Positions 1 to 5,465 of a DNA stretch of 5,465 nt are shown in pieces. Both the position numbers and the translations under genes were made by a program. Numbering within the stretch: the stretch's first letter is position 1; the number at the start of each line of letters is the position of its first letter. The notes under the pieces were generated by a model that saw nothing but the letters and a program-made list of their open reading frames with translations, had not been told where the DNA came from and did not search any database. The DNA comes from Clostridia bacterium (lineage in GTDB: Bacteria; Bacillota; Clostridia; Christensenellales; DTU072), in contig JAQVTZ010000123.1 in the NCBI GenBank assembly GCA_028699795.1, positions 1-5,465 on the forward strand, in the 5' to 3' direction.

Positions 1-411
1 GCCTGGTCGTCGTGTATAAGAGAAAACAGACAAGTGGGCGCGGTGATTGTGCGCGATAAGCGTATTATTACTACCGGCTATAACGGCGCGGGAAGCGGTA
101 TTAAAAGCTGTAAAGAGCGAGGCATATGCATCCGCAACGAAAGAGGAATCCCATCGGGCACCCGTCACGAGATTTGTTACGCCGTTCATGCCGAACAAAA
201 TGCCATCATTCAAGCGGCGAAAATAGGTATTTCCGTAGACGGCGCAATTTTATATTGTACCCATCAACCTTGCAGTATTTGCGCAAAAATGATTATCAAC
301 AGCGGAATCAAAAAGGTGATATTCGACGAAGGCTATCCCGATGAGTTTTCGATGGAAATGTTTCAAGAAGCAGGCGTCGAAGTAGTGAAATATAAAGACC
401 TCGAGAGTTAG
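1..411 (+). CDS. Deoxycytidylate (dCMP) deaminase, ComEB-type, 5'-truncated by window edge
   Basis: This gene encodes a cytosolic zinc enzyme that hydrolytically deaminates dCMP to dUMP, feeding dTMP synthesis. The frame is open from base 1, and the first visible residues (AWSSCIRENRQVGAVIV) match the family's conserved start region, so the gene begins upstream; a family length near 150 residues implies roughly 10-20 are missing. The 136 visible residues carry the core cytidine/dCMP deaminase signature: HAEQNAI at visible residues 63-69 (zinc-ligand His, proton-shuttle Glu) and QPCSICAKMI at 89-98 (two zinc-ligand Cys). The GYNGAGSG stretch at 26-33 and the GIPSGTRHEIC insert at 49-59 are typical of the dCMP branch rather than tRNA or guanine deaminases. 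Additional Cys at 5, 37, 43 and 59 could supply a second structural zinc, as in phage T4 dCMP deaminase; this is inferred. A GTG at 34 is internal to the conserved domain and is not the start. The stop is TAG at 409-411, 4 bases from the stop of the convergent gene. In many Clostridia this gene sits after upp/rpiB-type genes, which cannot be checked here. Confidence 0.95.
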   Translation, partial: AWSSCIRENRQVGAVIVRDKRIITTGYNGAGSGIKSCKERGICIRNERGIPSGTRHEICYAVHAEQNAIIQAAKIGISVDGAILYCTHQPCSICAKMIINSGIKKVIFDEGYPDEFSMEMFQEAGVEVVKYKDLES

Positions 412-415
412 CGGG

Positions 416-1279
416 TTACGAAACACCGAACGAGACAATACTCCCGATTAAAACATATCGTATTGCCGCGAGAAAGTAGCTATCTGGTTCTTTATATACA
501 ATCGCGTCCAATCCCCCAAAAAGAGGGTCTATGATATTAAGATAAGCGTTGCGCGCGTCTTCGGGCAGATTGTTTTCGATTATTTCTTCTTTCATAAGAA
601 GTAAAGTGTTTCGCATATCCGTTAATTCAATAAATGCCGACTCAATCGATTTGGTTCCGTTACTCACGGTATCGATAATACCATAAAGCGCGTCTATATC
701 GGATAATACCATTGCTAAAGAACGGCCGCAAACTTTTTTTTGCTTATCATTAAGCCCGTTGTCGGATGGCTCGCGCATCGTGATTTCCAACAGCTCGACA
801 CCTGTATTCTTATTCATCACCGCTTCGGCGGATTTTTTGTCTTGATAAGATGCCAGCACAACACAATAACCGTTTTTTGTGCCGTATACAAAACCTGCTG
901 CGCCGTTTTCGCGTACCGCAAGCGCTTCGGATTCGGCTTTGTTTTTTACGGCATAGTTTCCTTGAACTATCAAATAATTTTTTCCGATATAATTGGAGCC
1001 GAAAGTTTCTTTCAGCTTGTCAAACACCGTACCACCGCTGAATAAATCTGCGGACAGGGTAACAATCGCAAAGCACAAGAGGACGAGTAAGGCAAGGAAA
1101 AAAATGTTGCGTTTTTTGCGCTTCCCCGTATATTTTTTAGAAGAGGGTAATAGCCTTTTTTTGCTATTTTGAAAGGGGATAGCGGTATCGTTATCGTTGC
1201 TTGAGGTGTTTGTAACTTCCGATGCTTTTTTGCGGCGTTCCTTATAGAAGTTTTTGCAATAAAAAGGCGAATAATCCAT
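416..1279 (-). CDS. Membrane-anchored SPOR-domain-like protein
   Basis: This complete 287-residue frame encodes a bitopic envelope protein. Residues 1-57 form a hydrophilic, strongly basic cytoplasmic tail with a KKYTGKRKKRN patch just before one membrane segment at about 58-76 (FFLALLVLLCFAIVTL), which predicts N-in/C-out topology. Residues about 100-166 resemble a SPOR domain: a strand (NYLIVQGNYA), a helix with KAESEALAV, a glycine-rich turn and strand (GAAGFVYG), then YCVVLASYQDKKSAEAVM, which matches the repeated beta-alpha-beta layout and the typical 'vlaSy.d...A' half. SPOR domains bind peptidoglycan glycan strands stripped of stem peptides, often at division or sporulation sites. Residues 171-287 are mainly helical and contain no motif I know; similar tails follow SPOR-like domains in clostridial proteins, from memory. 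An in-frame TAA lies four codons before the ATG, so this is the most upstream start available in this frame. No Shine-Dalgarno sequence precedes it. It converges on the dCMP deaminase with a 4-base gap and diverges from the large surface protein. The gene call is firm; the SPOR assignment is good but made by eye. Confidence 0.85.
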   Translation of the reverse strand: MDYSPFYCKNFYKERRKKASEVTNTSSNDNDTAIPFQNSKKRLLPSSKKYTGKRKKRNIFFLALLVLLCFAIVTLSADLFSGGTVFDKLKETFGSNYIGKNYLIVQGNYAVKNKAESEALAVRENGAAGFVYGTKNGYCVVLASYQDKKSAEAVMNKNTGVELLEITMREPSDNGLNDKQKKVCGRSLAMVLSDIDALYGIIDTVSNGTKSIESAFIELTDMRNTLLLMKEEIIENNLPEDARNAYLNIIDPLFGGLDAIVYKEPDSYFLAAIRYVLIGSIVSFGVS

Positions 1280-1287
1280 TGCAAAAT

Positions 1288-1293
1288 ATTATA
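1288..1293 (-). promoter_or_regulatory. Possible -10 box (TATAAT) for the SPOR-protein gene
   Basis: On the minus strand a perfect TATAAT lies 8 bases before the ATG at 1279. Transcription would then start at about 1280-1282, nearly at the start codon, giving a leaderless or almost leaderless mRNA; that agrees with the missing Shine-Dalgarno. No convincing -35 is present: TTGTAA is at a 14-base spacing and CATTGT at 16, both poor. The area is AT-rich, so a chance match is quite possible and the real promoter may be further upstream. Confidence 0.3.
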
Positions 1294-1405
1294 TGCGCAA
1301 GCATAAATTACAATGCACAATAGGTACTTCCGTTCTTCATAATACACGATTACTACAATAATTTCATCTTCCTACAAAATAAAAAGTAAATATTAACAAA
1401 ACAGG

Positions 1406-1434
1406 TTGACTGCCGACACACATTATAGTAAGAT
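1406..1434 (+). promoter_or_regulatory. Sigma-A-type promoter of the large surface protein gene
   Basis: A -35 hexamer TTGACT at 1406-1411 is followed after exactly 17 bases by TAAGAT at 1429-1434; each is one base off consensus (TTGACA / TATAAT). The expected transcription start is about 1441, leaving a 5' leader of roughly 50 bases. A second TATAAT at 1450-1455 lies in an alternating TA run but lacks a -35 at a usable distance. The position in a divergent intergenic region, upstream of a strong RBS, supports a real promoter. Confidence 0.7.
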
Positions 1435-1466
1435 TTACCTGTATATATATATAATATAAAGCAACT

Positions 1467-1477
1467 GTGTTTAACAC
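1467..1477. promoter_or_regulatory. Short palindrome in the 5' leader, possible operator
   Basis: GTGTTTAACAC is a perfect inverted repeat with 5-base arms around one central base. It lies between the predicted transcription start and the RBS, ending two bases before GGAGGT. The arms are too close for a stable RNA hairpin, so if it is functional it is more likely a protein binding site. A palindrome of this size is expected about 0.2 times by chance in a region of this length, so it is only a candidate. Confidence 0.2.
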
Positions 1478-1478
1478 C

Positions 1479-1484
1479 GGAGGT
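1479..1484 (+). promoter_or_regulatory. Ribosome binding site of the large surface protein gene
   Basis: GGAGGT is a full-strength Shine-Dalgarno match and is followed closely by the ATG at 1491 (7 bases after GGAGG). It fixes the start codon, and the peptide from that ATG begins with a good signal sequence. It contrasts with the neighbouring divergent gene, which has no visible Shine-Dalgarno. Confidence 0.9.
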
Positions 1485-1490
1485 CACTTT

Positions 1491-4400
1491 ATGAATAAGA
1501 GGTTTGCCAGCCTTGCAAAAAACATAGCAATCGTATTAGGCGTATGTATTTTTCTTGTAGGATTTACATATATTTCAGTTTTTCAATCAAACGATTGTAT
1601 GCCCGCAAAAGCTGCATTTGGCGGTACACTGTTAGATACAGGCAAGGGGATGCAGCTGGGTATTAACTATTTACGAACCGCAGCGAACACATCTGACGGC
1701 AACCAAACAGGAACAGGCGTCTATGACGGACTCGATATATATACAGATAACGGTACTTATGCGGCAGGCCCCAACGAACTTCTATATCGTCCGTCAACCA
1801 ACGGATTGGGGATTCACGCAAAAATAAAATTTGATACGGCAAGTAACAACTATCTTAACAATAACTTATACAATGCAATTAAAGATACCGCGAGCAATGA
1901 CTTCGTCGCCAATGCATCCCTTTCTTTTAACATAAGTGTCAAAGACGGTGGCGCGACCACCGCAACGGTTAACTTTTTCTGGTCTCCTACAGGCAATACC
2001 GCCAACGAAACCGTTGCCACACGCACGGTCGCTTTAGACGGGACCAATACTTTTGTCCAAAATGTCGCAATCAACAATCTATCCAATGCTTCCATGAACG
2101 GCAATGCCTATTTCCGTATGAGCATTATTTTTACTGGCATGGCGTCTCCCGCCGAAATAAGAGTGGCGGGCTTTGTCATGAAAGCAGACACCACAATTTC
2201 AGAAGAGATAACAATCAACAGTTCTTCGTATGTCTTTATTTCTGGCGAACACAGAAACAGTATTGCAATGAATACCAATGACCGCGGAACATATGACTAC
2301 GAAAACCGTTTGGCCGATACATTTGTGAAGGCGGGCGATACCATCACCATGCGAACCAAAGTGTTCAAAGGCGAAGATACATCGGTATGTTATGAATTGC
2401 CCGATATCTATTCAAAAGTATTTGATGATGGTGGTATCAGCGGTACAGACCCCGATTACGGTGTTTTTTGGCAAAATTATTCTTCTTATATTCACCCTGG
2501 TTCTGGTGAAACAATCGATGATACTTCCATCCAATATCTTACTGTGGACGCATCCGAAAGCGGCTATAAGCTAATAGAAGACAGAGACATCAACGGTAAT
2601 CCAATTATGGTGTATTATTATCAAATCCAATTTACCGTTAACGCCAATGTTCGCAACGCACACGAAATTGTTATTGTTCCGCAATTACTTGTCAAGTTCG
2701 ACGAGAGCGGCCCTTCCAGCGAAAGAGGCACATCATGGGTAAAGCAAGAGCAGTTAAGGTTGCAAGTAGACGGTAGCGCGCCCGACAGTCCCGTGCTCGA
2801 CCCCTCTGTCGGTCTGGGACAAGCAGTCGCCAGCGGTTCTTGGTATACGGTAAATGATGTAATTTCTCTTAATATCTTATCTTCTGCGACCTCGGCTCAA
2901 TCCCGAGAATATATTTATGCGTATATTTGCAGGGATCCCGCGCTCATCAATATCAATGTTCCGCAAATGGACCCAACGAATCCCTTGCAGGATTTCAGTT
3001 TTGCTCCTCTAAGAAATGACAAAATAGAATATGTCGATTCCGACGGACAATCACAACTTAGCGAAGTCAGACAAGAGATTACCTTTTACGAGCAAATCAG
3101 CCCCGGCAGATATACGCTTGTATATCGTCCCGTTACATTCATCAACACACTAGAGCAAGCATTGGTTTTGTATCGGGTGGACGCCGCGGGCAATGTCAGT
3201 ATCCCTTCCGTTTATTACCAAAACGATAACAACAAGGTCAAAGTAGATTCCACTTTGCGCCCTGTAGGTACGAACTTCCTTATTGGCAGAGAGGGAGACC
3301 TTTATTCACAAGAACTTAGCACCAATCCGATTGCCGCCGCCAATATCGATTTTTTCGCAGGTCCCGCCTATCACATGAATGACGGCACTTTTTTGGGCGC
3401 AACTTCTTACGGTTACATTTCGACATACGAAACTTCTCTAAAGCGCGACCAATGGGTTACCATGAGGATTTCAACTACCGCCGCACAGGCTTCCGCTTAC
3501 AAACTGATTCGCTACAAAAACGAAGAGGCCGAAATAGACTTTTATAGCGATTCCATGGTATTTCAAAAAGGGCCTTTAGGGCGTCCAGATTACATAGACA
3601 TTACTTTCAAAATAACGGATGCTTTTGTACAAAGTCCGGGAGTTTTCTTCTTCTATTTCCGCAAAAATCTAGATGTCAATGTAATGCAAAATTCTTTTGT
3701 GTTCAACCAAGGCAGAACGATAGGCATAGACGACTATATAGAGAGCTATGATGGCTCCCAAATGGTGACTGGTCTTACATATAGTGTAGAGTATTTCCAC
3801 ACTTATTTTTATAATGTAGTTCCGTTGTATTCTGGAGAAACCATGCAACCCAACGGCAGTATTTCGATAGACGGGACAGGCTACGAATACACGGGAATGT
3901 TGGCATTGGGCAATACGATTACGATAACTGCTACCGAAGAACAATTTTATGTGTTGCGTTTTGTGAAACAAGTGGTGGACGAAGTTACCATATTCCGTAC
4001 TACTTTCTACAAAATCGGAAGCGGTGTGCCGGGAGGTATGGTCGATGTTGGCGAATATTATTACAAAGTGGCAATCGAATTATCCAGCACTGCGCTTTAT
4101 TTTGGACACGCCGAGGGTTTTTTCGAGATTACCAAAGCGGACCCCGAAGTATCAAAATTAGAAGCAAAAAACACAATCACATACGGTGAAGTCAACCCCG
4201 ATACTGGCAAGTCGGGGCTGGATCTTATAGAATTTATCAGTTATGACCAAAGCGATGTAGAAATAGACGAAACCGAATTCAGTCTTAACGGAATCAATTA
4301 TTATCGTACCAAATCGGGCGTTTGGGGCAGCTACGAAATAATCGACCCTGTGCGGGGGACCCAACTCTATAATTATCCTGATGTTTCGGACAGCATGCGT

Positions 4401-5465
4401 ATCGAAGTCAGATTCAATCCCATTCCGCTTACAGACTCCACGATATTTACACAGGATGTTATTAGTAACAATGCAAGTATCTTAGGACAATTTTATGACA
4501 ATATCAACGGCGATTATGTAATAAAAACAGGTGCTTATCATAGCGGCAACTTCTCTTCCAATACTTATGTTATTTATGTAACGATTGTGAATGCCGAAGG
4601 AGATGTAGTTATACAAGATTCCGTAACAGAAAACAATACAGAAGTGCTCACCCTAGAATATAACGGCGCATATAAAGATATCGTTTTCGTCACTTCCCCC
4701 CAAGCGTATTTGCCTGTTACCTATAGCTTTACTTTGGTAGACCAAAATAACAATATCATCTATGACGAAACCGGCAATCCACATGTTTATACGCGTATTA
4801 ACAACGCAGGCAGGTATCGGGTGAACTATGAGATTACCGCAACGGAGTGCAACTATAAAAGCGATTCTAAAATAGGATATGTGGTGATCAATAAGCGCAT
4901 GCTCGATTTGGTTCCCGTCAATTATAACAGTATGCCGCCCGAGATATACGAAGGGATTCAATTCGACTATTTCTACGGCATTAAATATGGCAAAACCAAT
5001 GCCGCCAATTTACCCAAACCCGAAAGTTATATACAAGAAGGCGGCGACCTTCTTCATGTAGCTTATCTCTATTCTTACAAAATGATAATGGATTACAACG
5101 GGATAGGCACGGTTAATCCCCAATATAGCGATTTTTATCTCGGCTCCGCGTTCCCGCAAACAATTGATGTGGGCACTTACTTGCTCAAAATCAGGGTGAA
5201 TGATGCCAACAATCAAGGCGAGATTATCGTATTGACGATAATTAACCAAGTGATTAAGAGTGACATCATCCAAGCCATACCCGTACCGCGATCCAATTAT
5301 GAAGTGTATAATAAAGAAGAATCTTTGCAAAGTTATCTGGGGGATGCGACGCAAGGGCATATAGAGTTCGGACAAACACTTCTAAGCCAGACAGATATTA
5401 TGCTCGGACATTTATCTCCTACCGCAATTTACAAAATAGGAAACCAAAATACGACGATTTCAGGA
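1491..5465 (+). CDS. Large secreted Ig-like/MBG-type surface protein, 3' end beyond window
   Basis: One uninterrupted frame of 1325 codons runs from the ATG to the last base of the window with no stop, so the protein is longer than seen. Residues 1-41 form a signal peptide: basic MNKRFASLAK, a hydrophobic core at about 12-32, and a likely AKA|A cleavage after residue 41. No lipobox is present. Residues 42-235 are beta-rich, with many Asn, Thr and Gly, and are unassigned. Residues about 236-425 are also unassigned, with a stretch near 277-305 (FVKAGDTITMRTKVF ... ELPD) loosely like DUF11-type surface repeats. Residues about 427-593 look like a bacterial Ig-like domain, opening with DGSAPDSPVLDP and containing YRVDAAGNVSIPS at 561-573. 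Residues about 594-775 are unassigned. From about 775 on come diverged MBG/Ig-like units, with the links FEITKADPEV (878-887), YVVINKRM (1130-1137) and LTIINQVIKSD (1248-1258). The likely role is a cell-surface structural or adhesive protein, but this rests on domain type alone. The mature part has only three Cys (300, 480, 1120), as expected for an exported Gram-positive protein. A wall-anchor or S-layer-type motif would be at the unseen C-terminus. The gene call is very firm; the function is not known. Confidence 0.9.
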   Translation, partial: MNKRFASLAKNIAIVLGVCIFLVGFTYISVFQSNDCMPAKAAFGGTLLDTGKGMQLGINYLRTAANTSDGNQTGTGVYDGLDIYTDNGTYAAGPNELLYRPSTNGLGIHAKIKFDTASNNYLNNNLYNAIKDTASNDFVANASLSFNISVKDGGATTATVNFFWSPTGNTANETVATRTVALDGTNTFVQNVAINNLSNASMNGNAYFRMSIIFTGMASPAEIRVAGFVMKADTTISEEITINSSSYVFISGEHRNSIAMNTNDRGTYDYENRLADTFVKAGDTITMRTKVFKGEDTSVCYELPDIYSKVFDDGGISGTDPDYGVFWQNYSSYIHPGSGETIDDTSIQYLTVDASESGYKLIEDRDINGNPIMVYYYQIQFTVNANVRNAHEIVIVPQLLVKFDESGPSSERGTSWVKQEQLRLQVDGSAPDSPVLDPSVGLGQAVASGSWYTVNDVISLNILSSATSAQSREYIYAYICRDPALININVPQMDPTNPLQDFSFAPLRNDKIEYVDSDGQSQLSEVRQEITFYEQISPGRYTLVYRPVTFINTLEQALVLYRVDAAGNVSIPSVYYQNDNNKVKVDSTLRPVGTNFLIGREGDLYSQELSTNPIAAANIDFFAGPAYHMNDGTFLGATSYGYISTYETSLKRDQWVTMRISTTAAQASAYKLIRYKNEEAEIDFYSDSMVFQKGPLGRPDYIDITFKITDAFVQSPGVFFFYFRKNLDVNVMQNSFVFNQGRTIGIDDYIESYDGSQMVTGLTYSVEYFHTYFYNVVPLYSGETMQPNGSISIDGTGYEYTGMLALGNTITITATEEQFYVLRFVKQVVDEVTIFRTTFYKIGSGVPGGMVDVGEYYYKVAIELSSTALYFGHAEGFFEITKADPEVSKLEAKNTITYGEVNPDTGKSGLDLIEFISYDQSDVEIDETEFSLNGINYYRTKSGVWGSYEIIDPVRGTQLYNYPDVSDSMRIEVRFNPIPLTDSTIFTQDVISNNASILGQFYDNINGDYVIKTGAYHSGNFSSNTYVIYVTIVNAEGDVVIQDSVTENNTEVLTLEYNGAYKDIVFVTSPQAYLPVTYSFTLVDQNNNIIYDETGNPHVYTRINNAGRYRVNYEITATECNYKSDSKIGYVVINKRMLDLVPVNYNSMPPEIYEGIQFDYFYGIKYGKTNAANLPKPESYIQEGGDLLHVAYLYSYKMIMDYNGIGTVNPQYSDFYLGSAFPQTIDVGTYLLKIRVNDANNQGEIIVLTIINQVIKSDIIQAIPVPRSNYEVYNKEESLQSYLGDATQGHIEFGQTLLSQTDIMLGHLSPTAIYKIGNQNTTISG
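4041..5267 (+). repeat. Three diverged MBG/Ig-like repeat units inside the large surface protein
   Basis: Three 35-37-residue segments at residues 851-887, 1104-1140 and 1225-1259 share one layout. Each opens with VDVGEYYYKV, NNAGRYRVNY or IDVGTYLLKI, goes through a variable loop, and closes with a strand and linker FEITKADPEV, YVVINKRMLD or LTIINQVIKS. This 'x-x-G-x-Y-x-(V/L) ... I-x-K' ending is typical of MBG/YDG-type Ig-like domains in bacterial surface proteins. Matching unit openings can be seen as NTITYGEVNPDTG (894-906), LEYNGAYKDI (1055-1064) and HIEFGQTLLS (1290-1299); the last indicates another unit beginning at the window edge. The copies are too diverged to show as DNA repeats. 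The domain assignment is made by eye. Confidence 0.5.

Noticed and set aside
34..411. GTG at 34 as the start of the deaminase
   Set aside because: The same frame is open to base 1 and the residues before it match the conserved family N-terminal region, so the GTG codes for an internal Val.
740..1045. Plus-strand frame of about 100 codons opposite the SPOR gene
   Set aside because: It is antisense to a well-supported coding region, has no RBS and no recognisable domain.
1292..1305. TATGC-GCAA-GCATA hairpin with a GNRA-type loop
   Set aside because: The stem is only 5 base pairs, it lies upstream of the plus-strand transcript, and in the minus-strand RNA the loop would be TTGC; probably chance.
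1012..1347. Minus-strand 111-codon frame with a hydrophobic N-terminus, starting at a GTG upstream of the SPOR gene
   Set aside because: It overlaps the SPOR gene in another frame for most of its length, has no clear RBS, and its later part is basic low-complexity sequence typical of a shadow frame.
1441..1460. Alternating TA run as a replication origin or repeat element
   Set aside because: It is only about 20 bases, single copy, and sits in the leader of the large gene without DnaA boxes or iterons.
1491..1620. Lipoprotein signal for the large protein
   Set aside because: The Cys residues at 19 and 36 are not in a lipobox; an AKA|A signal peptidase I site after residue 41 fits better.
2392..2574. 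Plus-strand 60-codon frame with a hydrophobic stretch
   Set aside because: It lies inside the large gene in another frame, without an RBS.
5010..5375. Minus-strand frames opposite the large gene (1850-2104, 3669-3971, 4158-4364, 4653-4961, 5010-5375)
   Set aside because: All lie antisense within a continuous, signal-peptide-bearing frame; they have no RBS or domain and are explained by the codon bias of the sense strand.
1491..5465. Frameshift or pseudogene in the large gene
   Set aside because: The frame was read codon by codon to the end with no stop, and strand-rich sequence is consistent throughout.

Overview
The window looks like an ordinary chromosomal stretch from a moderately AT-rich bacterium, most likely a Bacillota/Clostridia-type organism. 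The clues are a strong GGAGGT ribosome binding site, a sigma-A-like promoter (TTGACT-N17-TAAGAT), a ComEB-type dCMP deaminase with a HAE/PCxxC zinc site, and a membrane-anchored SPOR-domain protein. The taxonomic guess is an inference; no rRNA or marker gene is present.

Layout: (1) 1-411, plus strand, the 3' part of a deoxycytidylate deaminase whose first residues lie before the window. (2) 416-1279, minus strand, a complete 287-residue single-pass membrane protein with an extracytoplasmic SPOR-like domain; it converges on the deaminase with only 4 bases between the stop codons. (3) 1280-1490, a 211-base divergent intergenic region with a clear promoter and RBS for the plus-strand gene and a possible -10 box for the minus-strand gene. 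(4) 1491-5465, plus strand, one open frame of 1325 codons with no stop, encoding a secreted, beta-rich, cysteine-poor surface protein that runs off the right edge.

The large protein starts with a signal peptide. It continues with several regions I cannot assign, an Ig-like segment around residues 427-593, and at least three diverged MBG/Ig-like units between about residue 775 and the window end. These units share a 'D/N-x-G-x-Y ... I-x-K' ending. Such architecture is usual for adhesins or other cell-wall-associated proteins, but its anchor and ligand-binding parts are either outside the window or not recognisable.

The SPOR protein (peptidoglycan binding) and the large exported protein share an intergenic region and are both envelope proteins; a functional link is only a guess. 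The deaminase is metabolic and probably belongs to an upstream operon. I see no mobile element, CRISPR array, RNA gene or defence system. The most notable content is the large, mostly unassigned surface protein.
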